The notes beneath the pieces are model-generated. The model was not told where the DNA came from. It saw nothing but the letters and a program-made list of their open reading frames with translations, and did no database searches. Positions 44,790-54,014 of a stretch of DNA of 64,000 nt are shown one piece after another. Source of the stretch: Aurantiacibacter zhengii (lineage in GTDB: Bacteria; Pseudomonadota; Alphaproteobacteria; Sphingomonadales; Sphingomonadaceae); assembly GCF_003584125.1 (NCBI RefSeq), contig NZ_QXFL01000002.1:372001-436000 (forward strand). The letters are read 5' to 3'. A program made the position numbers and the translations under genes. Position 1 is the stretch's first letter, and each line of letters begins with the position of its first letter.

Positions 44790-44809
44790 TGTTGGGAATT
44801 TTTACCAAC
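44790..44809 (-). promoter_or_regulatory. Probable PspF upstream binding site of the second Psp-type operon
   Basis: On the minus strand this reads GTTGGTAAAAATTCCCAACA. It has an inverted repeat (GTTGG...CCAAC) and the 12-mer AAATTCCCAACA, identical to 26515-26526. The 12-mer has the same orientation, and in both cases its end lies 73 bases from the first base of TGGCAC. Confidence 0.78.
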
Positions 44810-44872
44810 TTTCAGCGCCCGTAATTCCTGTGGCGTGAGCGGGCCCGCTGGAATACTGGTGCAGCCGCAACC

Positions 44873-45958
44873 ATGGCGCTTGATCGCATCACCCTTTCCA
44901 CCTTCCGCAATCACGCCGGAACCCAGTTGGATGACGCCCGCCAGCTTAACCTGCTCGTGGGTGAAAACGGCGCGGGCAAGACCAACATTCTCGAAGCCCT
45001 CTCCCTTTTCGCACCCGGTCGCGGCATGCGCAGGGCATCCCTGGCGGACATGGCCGCGCAGGACGGCCCGGGCGGCTTTGCTGCTAGCGTCTCGCTCAAT
45101 ACGGGCGACGGCGGGGAACCGGTGAAGCTTGGCACGGGCATGGCCGCTGATCGGCCCGGCAGGCGCATCGTGCAGGTCAATGGAGCGGAGGCGACCGCGA
45201 TCAGCCTGGGCGAGTGGCTGGCCATGGGCTGGCTGACACCGGCCATGGATCGCCTTTTCGCCGAAAGTGCCGGTGCGCGTCGCCGCTACATGGATCGTCT
45301 GGCCGTCGCTCTTGAGCCCGCGCATGCGCGCTACGCCAGCCGCTATGAGGCTGCGCTGCGGGAACGCAATCGGCTGCTGTCGGACGAACGTGAGCCGGAT
45401 CCGGCGTGGATGGATTCGATCGAAGCGCAGATGGCGGAAGTCGGCGCGGGTCTCGCACAGGGCCGTGCCCGCCTTGTCGGCGCGCTTACCGCCCGATTGG
45501 CCGAATTACCCGAGGCACCCTTCGCGCGACCCCTGCTGACTTACGAAGCCGGCGGGGAACTGACCCGTGAAGGTCTGGCCGGTCACTGGGGCGATACCCG
45601 CGCCCGCGATCGGGCGGCGCAGCGCACGCTTTCTGGCCCTCACCGCGACGAGCTGGGCGTCACGATGGCAGGCAAGATGATGGCAGCCGCCGAATGTTCG
45701 ACCGGGGAGCAGAAGGCGATGCTGGTGGCGATCACCCTTGCCCACGCCGAACTCGCCGCACGCGGGCGCCCCGGTGTGCTGCTGCTGGACGAAGTGGCCG
45801 CCCACCTCGATCCCGTACGCCGCGATGCCCTGTTCGACCGGCTGCGCGCCAGCGGCACGCAGGTTTGGCTTACAGGCACCGAGCGCGCGCCGTTCGAAGG
45901 GATACTGGACGAAGCCGCCGTCTGGAGAGTGACCTCTGGCAGGGCCGAACGGGTCTAG
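44873..45958 (+). CDS. recF: DNA replication and repair protein RecF
   Basis: 361 residues. An SMC-like ATPase loading RecA at gaps. Walker A is GENGAGKTN (residues 30-38) after LSTFRNHAGTQLD, the signature region is CSTGEQKAMLVAITLAHA, and Walker B is VLLLDEVAAHLD. It stands apart from dnaA/dnaN/gyrB, as in many alphaproteobacteria. Its promoter lies in the gap shared with the divergent sigma-54 operon. It is convergent with the esterase gene and overlaps it by 4 bases. Confidence 0.96.
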   Translation: MALDRITLSTFRNHAGTQLDDARQLNLLVGENGAGKTNILEALSLFAPGRGMRRASLADMAAQDGPGGFAASVSLNTGDGGEPVKLGTGMAADRPGRRIVQVNGAEATAISLGEWLAMGWLTPAMDRLFAESAGARRRYMDRLAVALEPAHARYASRYEAALRERNRLLSDEREPDPAWMDSIEAQMAEVGAGLAQGRARLVGALTARLAELPEAPFARPLLTYEAGGELTREGLAGHWGDTRARDRAAQRTLSGPHRDELGVTMAGKMMAAAECSTGEQKAMLVAITLAHAELAARGRPGVLLLDEVAAHLDPVRRDALFDRLRASGTQVWLTGTERAPFEGILDEAAVWRVTSGRAERV

Positions 45959-46692
45959 CTCTTTTCGTCGGGCAGGGCTTCCGCCACCGTGTCCAGCGTG
46001 GCGGCAACCATGTCCTCGATACCCTCGGCCGTGGGATGGATGCGGTCGGCCTGCATCAGGTCGGGATCGTCAAACACCGGCTCCATGAAGAAAGGCACCA
46101 GTGCGGTGCCATATTGCTCCGCCAGGGCCGGATACATGCTGTCGAACTGGCCGACGTAGTCCGCGCCCAGGTTTGGCGGCGCACGCATGCCCATCAGCAG
46201 GACGGGGATATCGCGCGACTGCACTTCCTCGATGATGGCGGCCAGGTTCTGGCGGGTCTGGTCGGGAGAGATGCCGCGCAACAGGTCGTTCCCGCCCAGT
46301 TCGATGATAGCGAGATCGATATCGGCCTGCGCGTTGTCGAGCACGAAGGCGATGCGCTGGCGACCCGCGGCCGTCGTATCGCCCGACACGCCCGCGTCGA
46401 TCACGCTGGCGTTGATGCCGCGCCCTCGCAACGCGCGTTCCAGCACCTCTGGATAGCCCTGCGCTTCCTCTACGTTGTAGCCTGCCATCAGGCTGTTCCC
46501 GAAACCCAGAATCACCCGTTCCGGCCCCATCACGGGCAGCGGCGCTTCCAGTTCGGCCTCGGTCGCAGCGGCAGTCTCGGTTTCTGCAACCGGCGCTTCT
46601 GCGCCGCAGGCGGCCAGCGCCAGCGCGAGAGGGACCAGGATCGACGAAGCGCCGATGGGCCTATACCACCGACTTAGGACTCGCTTGCTCAT
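45955..46692 (-). CDS. SGNH/GDSL arylesterase lipoprotein (TesA-like)
   Basis: 245 residues. A lipobox LALAACGAE near residue 29 indicates a lipoprotein. The esterase core has block I as GFGNSLMAGYN (the usual GDSL is GNSL here, keeping the nucleophilic Ser), VIDAGVSGDTTAAGRQR, IELGGNDLLRG, and the C-terminal DRIHPTAEG with catalytic Asp and His. TesA-type enzymes hydrolyse acyl-CoA or aryl esters in the periplasm. It is head-to-head with the ybbA-like gene, the same layout as tesA-ybbA-ybbP in E. coli. Confidence 0.87.
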   Translation of the reverse strand: MSKRVLSRWYRPIGASSILVPLALALAACGAEAPVAETETAAATEAELEAPLPVMGPERVILGFGNSLMAGYNVEEAQGYPEVLERALRGRGINASVIDAGVSGDTTAAGRQRIAFVLDNAQADIDLAIIELGGNDLLRGISPDQTRQNLAAIIEEVQSRDIPVLLMGMRAPPNLGADYVGQFDSMYPALAEQYGTALVPFFMEPVFDDPDLMQADRIHPTAEGIEDMVAATLDTVAEALPDEKS

Positions 46693-46719
46693 GCCCCATA
46701 GCTATGCCATCGCCGCCCC

Positions 46720-47433
46720 GTGACAAGTCCTGACACTGCGAAACCCGTCATCGCCGCCACAGACCTGCGTCTCACCCTTGGTGAGGGCGAGGCGGCGGTA
46801 GAGATCCTGCGCGGCATCGACCTGCAGGTCGCGGCAGGCGAAACACTCGCTCTGCTCGGCCCATCGGGCAGTGGCAAAAGCTCGCTGATGGCGGTGCTTT
46901 CCGGGTTGGAGCAGGCCTCCTCCGGTTCGTTGCTGGTAGCAGGCGAAGATTTCACCGCGCTTGACGAGGACGCCCTCGCCCTCGCCCGCCGGGGCCGCAT
47001 CGGCATCGTGCTGCAGGCCTTCCACCTGCTGCCTACAATGACGGCGATAGAGAACGTGGCCGTGCCGATGGAACTGGCCGGCGACGAAACCGCGTGGGAC
47101 CGGGCAGCGCAGGAACTGGAATCGGTTGGCCTCGGCCACCGCCTCACCCATTACCCGGCCCAGCTTTCCGGCGGCGAACAGCAGCGCGTCGCCATCGCCC
47201 GCGCCATCGCGCCGCGCCCGCCGCTGATCTTCGCCGACGAACCGACCGGTAACCTCGATGCGACCACGGGGGACAGCGTGGTAGACGTGCTGTTCAAACG
47301 GCGAGAGGAGACCGGTGCCACGCTGGTAATCATCACGCACGACCGCCACCTGGCCGAAATGTGCGACCGGGTGGTGACGCTGGCCGACGGCAAGATCGCT
47401 TCCGACACTGCCAAGGTTTCCGGGGCGGCGTGA
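46720..47433 (+). CDS. ABC transporter ATP-binding protein (YbbA/LolD type)
   Basis: 237 residues, GTG start. Walker A GPSGSGKSS near residue 49, Q-loop in IVLQAFHLLPTMTAIEN, signature LSGGEQQRVAIARA, Walker B LIFADEPTGNLD and the His switch in IITHDRH. It belongs to the MacB/LolD group that powers FtsX-like permeases. Its stop overlaps the permease start (GTGA). The neighbour tesA-like gene supports the YbbA assignment. Confidence 0.92.
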   Translation: MTSPDTAKPVIAATDLRLTLGEGEAAVEILRGIDLQVAAGETLALLGPSGSGKSSLMAVLSGLEQASSGSLLVAGEDFTALDEDALALARRGRIGIVLQAFHLLPTMTAIENVAVPMELAGDETAWDRAAQELESVGLGHRLTHYPAQLSGGEQQRVAIARAIAPRPPLIFADEPTGNLDATTGDSVVDVLFKRREETGATLVIITHDRHLAEMCDRVVTLADGKIASDTAKVSGAA

Positions 47434-49946
47434 CCGGCATGGGCTGGCGCACCGCCTGGACCATCGCCCGGCGCGACCTCGCCAGCGGCTTTCGCGGCCT
47501 GCGGCTGCTGCTCGTGTGCCTGTTCCTGGGCGTTGGCGCGCTCGCGGCCATCGGCAGCCTCACATCCGCTATACAGGGCGAACTCGACAGCCAGGGGCAG
47601 GCGATCCTGGGCGGCGACATGGAAGTGGAACTGTGGCAGCGGATGCCCAGCGCGGAGGAACTGGCCTACCTCGAAGGACTGGGCAAAGTCTCCCCCGGAT
47701 ACCGCCTGCAGGCCATGGCCACCACGCTCGATGCCGCCGTGCCGGTTGAACTGAAGGCGGTCGCGCCGAACTATCCGATGTACGGCGACCTGTTGCTGAC
47801 AGACGGCACCAGCGCCAGTGCGCCGGTGGCCGGGCAAGCCTACCTCGCCCCAGGAGCGGCGGAACGGCTAAACGTAGCGGCGGGCGACACCATCACTCTA
47901 GGTACGCAGCAGGTGGTTGTTGCAGGGATCATCGCGGAAGAGCCCGACCGCCTGTCCGAAGGGTTCGCGCTGGGCCAGACCGTCATCGTACCGCTGGCGC
48001 TCCCCGAAGCTGCCGGCCTCGTCGCGCCGGGCTCGATGTTCCAGACCAAGACCCGCGTGGCTTTCGATGGAGAGCGCGATCCGGACGAAGTGACGGAGGC
48101 GATGCAGGAGGCCTTTCCCGACAGCCCGTTTGACTTTCGCACCCGCAACCGCGCTTCCCCCGGTGCGGATCGCTTCGTCAGCCGCATGGGCGAATTCCTG
48201 ACACTGGTCGGCCTTGCCGCGCTGGTGATCGCCGGGATCGGCATTGGCGGCGGAGTGAATTCCTATCTGGAGGCGCGGCGCAATTCGATTGCCACTCTCA
48301 AGATCCTGGGCGCGACATCGCGGGACATCGCACGCATCTACGCGTTGGAAATCGGCATCGCGGCACTTGTCGGTGCTGTAGCCGGGTTGGTGGCGGGCGT
48401 GCTGGTAACACCGCTGTTGGCCAATGCACTGGGTTCGCTGCTGCCGGTAACCACCGCTTTCGTGTTCGACCCGCTGGCGCTGCTGCGCGCCGCCGCCTTC
48501 GGCCTGCTGGTTGCTCTCGTCTTCGCCGCGCCCCCGCTGATACGCGCCCGCGATTTTCCCGCCATGGCGCTGATGCGCGCACGCGTATCGCCGCTGACGC
48601 AGCAATGGCGCGCGGCCGCAGTGCCCGTTGCCATCGGCATTGCCGGTATCGTGGCGCTGGCGGTGATCGGATCGACCAATCCCGAGCTTTCCGCCCTCTT
48701 CCTGGCCGGGGCCGCCGCGATCCTGGGCTTCCTGGCGCTGCTTGGCTTCGCCATCCGCAAGGCGGCGGCTCGCCTGCCGCGTCCTTCCAATCCGATCGTT
48801 CGCGCTGCCATCGCCAATCTTTACCGCCCCGGCGCGGCAACGGGTTCGCTGGTCACGGCGCTGGGCTTCGGACTTTCCGCCTTCGTGCTGCTGGCGGGTG
48901 TGCAAAGCAGCCTCGACGGCAACATCCAGCGCTCTGTCCCCGAACGTGCGCCCGACTATTTCGTGCTCGACGTGCCACGCGACGGCGTGGAGCAGTTCCG
49001 CACTATCGTTACAGACATTGCGCCCGCAGCCACCGTGAACACCGTACCCACGCTGCGCGGTTCAATCATCGCCTTCGGTCCGCAAGGGGACATGACCCGC
49101 GTCGCCGACATGGAGGAGCGCGAGGGAACCTGGGGCCTGCGCGGAGAGCGTGGCCTCACCTACTCCGACACGATTCCGGAGGGCAACGTACTCACCGTTG
49201 GCGAGTGGTGGGACGAGGGTTATTCCGGCGAACCGCTGGTTTCGGTGGACGAGGAACTGGCGACGGCGGCCGGTATCGCGATCGGCGATCTGATTACGGT
49301 CAACGTGCTGGGCGTGCAATTCACTGCCCGCATTGCCAACACCCGACGGATCGACTGGGAAAGCCTTGGCTTCAACAATGTCTGGGTGTTCTCCGCTAAC
49401 ACTTTCGAGGCAGCGCCGCATAACCTCGCCGCCACGATAGAACTGCCCGAAGGGACCGAGGCGAGCGGCCTGCTGCGCGAACTGGTGCGAGCCTTCCCAT
49501 CGTCCAGCGTAATCGAAGTCGGCCCGCTGCTGACCGAAGCGCGCACGATCCTCGACCAGGTGAGTTTGGCAATCCTCGCTGCTGCCTCTGTCGCGGTGCT
49601 GGCGGGCATCGCCGTACTGCTGGGTGCGATCGCGGCTGCCCGCGCAGCGCGCATCTACGACACGGTCATCCTGCGCGTGCTGGGTGCCAGCAGGGGCCAG
49701 CTGCTGGCCCTGCAATTTGCCGAGTTCGGGCTGCTGGCCGCAGTGCTGGCGGGTGTTGCGCTGGCCCTGGGCACCGGCGTTGCATGGCTGGTTATCGTGC
49801 AGATGTTCGAATTCGACTGGCTGCCCGACTGGACCGAAATCCTAACCGTGCTTGGCGGCGGACTGGTGCTGGTGCTGGCATTCGCCCTGGGGGCATCGCT
49901 GCCGCTGCTGCGCGCCCGCCCGGCGCAGACGCTACGCTCTCTGTAA
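47430..49946 (+). CDS. FtsX-like ABC permease (YbbP type)
   Basis: 838 residues from the GTG at 47430 (ATG at 47439 is also possible). N-terminal transmembrane helix (LRLLLVCLFLGVGALAAIGSL), a large periplasmic domain, then two FtsX domains with about ten helices in total; GINSYLEARRNSIATLKILGA-type motif is present as GGVNSYLEARRNSIATLKIL. The C-terminal FtsX block ends near the stop. It forms with YbbA a type VII ABC mechanotransmission pair, possibly working with the divergent esterase. The substrate is unknown. Confidence 0.9.
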   Translation: MTGMGWRTAWTIARRDLASGFRGLRLLLVCLFLGVGALAAIGSLTSAIQGELDSQGQAILGGDMEVELWQRMPSAEELAYLEGLGKVSPGYRLQAMATTLDAAVPVELKAVAPNYPMYGDLLLTDGTSASAPVAGQAYLAPGAAERLNVAAGDTITLGTQQVVVAGIIAEEPDRLSEGFALGQTVIVPLALPEAAGLVAPGSMFQTKTRVAFDGERDPDEVTEAMQEAFPDSPFDFRTRNRASPGADRFVSRMGEFLTLVGLAALVIAGIGIGGGVNSYLEARRNSIATLKILGATSRDIARIYALEIGIAALVGAVAGLVAGVLVTPLLANALGSLLPVTTAFVFDPLALLRAAAFGLLVALVFAAPPLIRARDFPAMALMRARVSPLTQQWRAAAVPVAIGIAGIVALAVIGSTNPELSALFLAGAAAILGFLALLGFAIRKAAARLPRPSNPIVRAAIANLYRPGAATGSLVTALGFGLSAFVLLAGVQSSLDGNIQRSVPERAPDYFVLDVPRDGVEQFRTIVTDIAPAATVNTVPTLRGSIIAFGPQGDMTRVADMEEREGTWGLRGERGLTYSDTIPEGNVLTVGEWWDEGYSGEPLVSVDEELATAAGIAIGDLITVNVLGVQFTARIANTRRIDWESLGFNNVWVFSANTFEAAPHNLAATIELPEGTEASGLLRELVRAFPSSSVIEVGPLLTEARTILDQVSLAILAAASVAVLAGIAVLLGAIAAARAARIYDTVILRVLGASRGQLLALQFAEFGLLAAVLAGVALALGTGVAWLVIVQMFEFDWLPDWTEILTVLGGGLVLVLAFALGASLPLLRARPAQTLRSL

Positions 49947-49993
49947 GGGCGCGAGCCTTTTGTGCCCGGAACGCGCCCGCGCTGGCGGAGCCT

Positions 49994-50848
49994 TCAGGCG
50001 AAGGTTTCCGCCACCGCTTCCGGCCCAACCAGGGATGAATGCAGCACGGCCATGAAGGCTGCAGACACGAGCGCCATCAGGATCATCAGCAGCAAAAAGC
50101 CGATGAAGAACACGATCATTGCTGCGCCAATGCTGGCACCTGCCGCATCCATACCGGCTGCGCTGCCTGCCAGGCCCATCATGCTGCCCCCCATCAAGGC
50201 GAACAGCGCGAGGAAAGCCAGCGTCACGATGACAGCGAACAGCAGGATAACGACAAATATCTTGCCCACGTGGCCACTGGTGAGGCTCCAGCTGCGCTTG
50301 ATGGCGGTAATTGGGTTGCCGACACCGTCAACTGCGATGACGGGCAACATCAGCGCAAGACGGCAGGAAATGTATATCATCCCCAGGAACACGGCGATCA
50401 GGAACAGGACCGATCCGGCATCGCCTGCCAGCGAGAAGATTGCCCCGACAATGCCGATGGCGAAAAGCGCGACAATGTAGGCGACGAACAGAAGCAGCGC
50501 GAGGCCGAGCAGGGTCGGCATGGCCCGGAAACCTGCCGTGATCGAATCGCCCAGTGATGGATCGTGCACGGGCGATGCGTTGTGAACCAGCGAGGCCGTC
50601 TGCGCCATGTAGAGGAGCAGGTAGGCGACATAGACCAGGATCATCGTCAGGATGGCGCCGGCACCCATAGCCAGCGGGCTTTCCATGCCGGCCGCCATCA
50701 TGAAAGTGCCGCCCATGACGCCGAACATCAGGAACACCAGAAGAAGCTGTAGTCCGAAATAGACCGCCCACACCCCCAGCAGCGATCCGATCCGCTGCAT
50801 GGTCATGCTGAAAGTCTGCGATATTATCCCACTGATGCTGAGCGACAC
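49994..50848 (-). CDS. Polytopic membrane protein of unknown function
   Basis: 284 residues from a GTG. About six to seven hydrophobic segments, an N-terminal SISGIISQTFSMTMQRIGSLLGVW region, and AVDGVGNPITAIKRSWSLTSGHVGKIF, a motif found in DUF975-like and glycerophosphodiester phosphodiesterase membrane-domain proteins. I do not assign a function. AGGGGAATCGCA directly upstream of the GTG decides the start; the frame upstream to 50947 crosses the terminator hairpin. Confidence 0.7.
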   Translation of the reverse strand: MSLSISGIISQTFSMTMQRIGSLLGVWAVYFGLQLLLVFLMFGVMGGTFMMAAGMESPLAMGAGAILTMILVYVAYLLLYMAQTASLVHNASPVHDPSLGDSITAGFRAMPTLLGLALLLFVAYIVALFAIGIVGAIFSLAGDAGSVLFLIAVFLGMIYISCRLALMLPVIAVDGVGNPITAIKRSWSLTSGHVGKIFVVILLFAVIVTLAFLALFALMGGSMMGLAGSAAGMDAAGASIGAAMIVFFIGFLLLMILMALVSAAFMAVLHSSLVGPEAVAETFA

Positions 50849-50909
50849 TGCGATTCCCCTGTCGTTGCCATGCGCAACCGTTCGACCACGAAAACCGGAT
50901 GCGCGCAAC

Positions 50910-50937
50910 AAAAAGGGGGCCACCAGGGCCCCCTTTC
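50910..50937 (-). terminator. Terminator of the TonB-dependent receptor gene
   Basis: AAAGGGGGCC pairs with GGCCCCCTTT around a 5-base loop, followed on the minus strand by TTG with T5 in total. It lies 24 bases after the receptor stop. Confidence 0.88.
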
Positions 50938-50960
50938 CGCATTTCATTTAAGCCGCTGTT

Positions 50961-53726
50961 TTAGAAGCGGAAACGACCGGTAACACCGTAGGTGCGCGGA
51001 TCGTTCGGGTAGCCCGATACGCTGCGCGGCTGGGCCGGGGTATCGAACACCGTACCCAGGTTGCGGTCGTCGGTGAGGTTGCGACCCCAGACGGATAGCG
51101 ACAGGCCACAGTCGCACTCGTAGGTGAGCGACGCGGTCAGGTTGTCTACCTGCGAGGTGAACGGCAGGCCGGCGTCGATAGCAGGTTGGCCGTCGGTGAT
51201 GGTACCATCCGGACCGCGCACTGCGAACGCGGGCAGGCCTTCGACCAGCTGCGTTTCGGAGGACCAGAAGTAGTTCACGCGCGGGATCAGCAGGCCGCCG
51301 CCCACATCGGCTTCGTACTGAGCGCCTACGATCACCGTCCATTCCGGGATGCCCGAAGGACGGGTGCCCGAAATATCGCCCTGGGCCGACTGCAGGAAGC
51401 TGTCGAACGTCGGGTCGAGGTAGGTGACGGCGGCGTTCAGCGTCAGGTCCGGCGTGGGGAAGAACGTGCTTTCGAACTCCACGCCCCAGGTCGACTGGCT
51501 ACCTGCGTTGGCCAGCACGAAGCCCGACCCTGTGAAGATGTTGGACTGGAAACCCTCGATCTCCTGGTCAAACACGGTCAGGTTGGCCGAGAAGCTGTCG
51601 AAGTTGGCCTTCACGCCGACTTCCATCACCTTCGACTTTTCCGGACCGGCAAAGCGCGAACCGAATGTCAGGTTGGGCAGGCCCAGCCCGGCAGCGAGGA
51701 TCGCCTGGCGATCCGCGATCGAGGGACGGGCATCGCGCGACAGGTTCACCGAGCTCGCCTTGAAGCCGGTCGCATAGCTGGCGTAGATGTTCACATCCGG
51801 CGTCACGTCATAGGCGAGGCGTGCCGAATAGCTGAAGTTATCATCGTTGATCCTGCCATCTTCCACGGCGTTGGGAACGCCGAGGAACGGCGGCAGGAAC
51901 TGCAGCGCGCGCAGCGGATTGAGCGGGTTCGCCAGCGGGTTGTTGACGTTGGCTGCGGCAAACTGCTGCGCACCGGCCAGAATGGTCGGGAATGCGGCAG
52001 CACCGGCAGCGCCAGCCGGGCTGGTGCCGGTGGCGAAGGCCTGCACCTCGGCTGCGGTGGCGGAACGGCCAAGGCCCAGCTGCGCACCCACGGTTGCAGC
52101 CACGGCACCCTGGGTCAGCACCTGTCCGCGGAACGGTGCGAGCTGCGGCGCATCGAAATTGATGGCCGAGAACACGTCGGTCGAAACCGCGTCCTGCGTG
52201 AAGGTCTTGCTGTCGTCGGTGTAGTTGCCGCCCAGCGTCAGCACCAGGCCGTCGAACAGTTCGAAATCGACCTGGCCGAAGAAGGAATAGGCTTCAGAAT
52301 CCAGCGTGTAAGCCTCGGTGAAGCCCTGCCCTTCGTTGAAGAAGGTGCCTACGTAGTTGGTGCCGAAGGACTGGCTGAAAACCTGCTCCAGCGGGGTGGC
52401 GCCGGGTGCGATGGGGGTCGGGAATAGCGCGAAGGCGCCGCCCGAAAGGTTCGTCACCAGCAGGTTGGCGTAGTTGCGGAAGTCCGCACCGTACAGCAGC
52501 TGGTTCGCCTGTTCGACATCCTCGTTGATGTAGAAGACGCCCAGCAGCAGGTCGACACGGTCACCGATGGAGCCCGAGATGCGGAATTCCTGCGTGAAGG
52601 TGTCGATCTCCAAATCCTGCGAGTTGGGATAGATCAGGTCGGCGCTGGTGAAGTCCGAATCCTGGAAAGTCACGGCCTCGGTCGTGCGGCTGGCGGTGAT
52701 CGAAGTGAAGGTGAAATCACCGAACTCGTAATCGATCTGCGCGGAAACGCCGCGGTTCTCGATGTCGTTGGTGGAATCGAAGTTGCTGTAGATCACGTCG
52801 GCGAAAGGATCGCTGGGATCCGTTACCATGCCGCCTACGCCAAGCACGGCGGCAGTGGCCGGGCCGTTCTGCACGTTCACGACGCCGCAGCAGACTTCGT
52901 CAATCTTGTCGATGTCGGCAATCAGGCGGATGCTGAAATCCACGCCGTTGTCGACCAGCACCTGCGCCCGGCCATACCAGCGGTCGCGGTTGTTGGCATC
53001 GTTGCCGGTGCCCAGGTCATCGAAGAAGCCGTCGCGCTTGTTCAGGCCCGCGCCCACGCTGACGGCGACGACATCGGTGATCGGACCGGTCACGTAGCCG
53101 CGAGCAACCACCGCGTCGTAGTTGCCGTAGGTCAGCTCTGCCGAGCCGCCGAGGTCGAACTGCGGCGCTTCGGTGGATACCGAGATCACGCCGGCGGACG
53201 CGTTCTTGCCGAACAGGGTCGACTGCGGACCGCGCAGCACTTCGACGCGCTGCACGTTGGGAAGGTCGGAAATGGAGGAGGCGGTACGGCTGCGATAGAC
53301 GCCATCGATGAAAACGCCAACCGAGGGCTCGATACCGGCGTTGTTGGCCCCGTTGCCGAAGCCGCGAATGAAGAAGCCGGTGTTGGCGGAAGACTGGCGC
53401 TGGCCGACGGTCAGCGAGGGGACAACGGTCTGAAGATCGCGGATGTCACGGATCTGGTCGCGCTCAAGCGTCTCGCCACTGGTCACGGATACAGCGACCG
53501 GAACTTCCTGCAGCGTCTGTTCGCGCTTGGATGCGGTAACGATGATGCTGTTACCCTGGTTGCTCTCCTCGCCGCCTTCTTCGGGATAGATATCCTGCCC
53601 GGCTTCGGCTTCGTCCTGCGCCAAGGCGGCGACTGGCGAAAGCAGGGCGATGGCGGCAGCGCCACACAGGCACTTGCGCGAAAAGCCGGCCACGCCGGCG
53701 GTCTTGCTGGTCATTGAATTCTCCAT
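50961..53726 (-). CDS. TonB-dependent receptor
   Basis: 921 residues. A signal peptide (ending AALAQ near residue 37) is followed by a plug domain (IIVTASKREQTLQEVPVAVSV, GFFIRGFGNGANNAG, VEVLRGPQSTLFGKNASAG) and a 22-strand barrel ending in GRFRF. This is the long type common in sphingomonads and active on oligosaccharides, siderophores or other organic ligands; the ligand cannot be told. Two ATGs (53726, 53714) both have ribosome sites. Monocistronic with a strong terminator. Confidence 0.93.
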   Translation of the reverse strand: MENSMTSKTAGVAGFSRKCLCGAAAIALLSPVAALAQDEAEAGQDIYPEEGGEESNQGNSIIVTASKREQTLQEVPVAVSVTSGETLERDQIRDIRDLQTVVPSLTVGQRQSSANTGFFIRGFGNGANNAGIEPSVGVFIDGVYRSRTASSISDLPNVQRVEVLRGPQSTLFGKNASAGVISVSTEAPQFDLGGSAELTYGNYDAVVARGYVTGPITDVVAVSVGAGLNKRDGFFDDLGTGNDANNRDRWYGRAQVLVDNGVDFSIRLIADIDKIDEVCCGVVNVQNGPATAAVLGVGGMVTDPSDPFADVIYSNFDSTNDIENRGVSAQIDYEFGDFTFTSITASRTTEAVTFQDSDFTSADLIYPNSQDLEIDTFTQEFRISGSIGDRVDLLLGVFYINEDVEQANQLLYGADFRNYANLLVTNLSGGAFALFPTPIAPGATPLEQVFSQSFGTNYVGTFFNEGQGFTEAYTLDSEAYSFFGQVDFELFDGLVLTLGGNYTDDSKTFTQDAVSTDVFSAINFDAPQLAPFRGQVLTQGAVAATVGAQLGLGRSATAAEVQAFATGTSPAGAAGAAAFPTILAGAQQFAAANVNNPLANPLNPLRALQFLPPFLGVPNAVEDGRINDDNFSYSARLAYDVTPDVNIYASYATGFKASSVNLSRDARPSIADRQAILAAGLGLPNLTFGSRFAGPEKSKVMEVGVKANFDSFSANLTVFDQEIEGFQSNIFTGSGFVLANAGSQSTWGVEFESTFFPTPDLTLNAAVTYLDPTFDSFLQSAQGDISGTRPSGIPEWTVIVGAQYEADVGGGLLIPRVNYFWSSETQLVEGLPAFAVRGPDGTITDGQPAIDAGLPFTSQVDNLTASLTYECDCGLSLSVWGRNLTDDRNLGTVFDTPAQPRSVSGYPNDPRTYGVTGRFRF

Positions 53727-54014
53727 CTCTCCCTCGAAAGCGCGCTCTGCCTTCCTGACAATAAGCGCGCCTCAAGCGACCTCTATTGGTCTGCCCATGG
53801 ATAGAGCCGTGAAAAGGTTCGCACAATCGACAGTTAACAGGGCGGTTACGGAAGAAACGGCCTGTGTTACATTCGCGCAACATGGAGGGGTCTGACGTAT
53901 ACGTTAACCGATCCACCCCACAGCGGCTTGCGGCGAGAGGCTGCATAGGCTATCGGCGCGCCAATTCGCAGGTGCAGCATTGTGCGCCCGCCGTAGCCCA
54001 GGAAACCACAGATC

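Noticed and set aside
53895-53904. Palindrome ACGTATACGT in the receptor/typA gap
   Set aside because: Only 10 bases, with no extension, second copy or matching regulator nearby; it could easily occur by chance.
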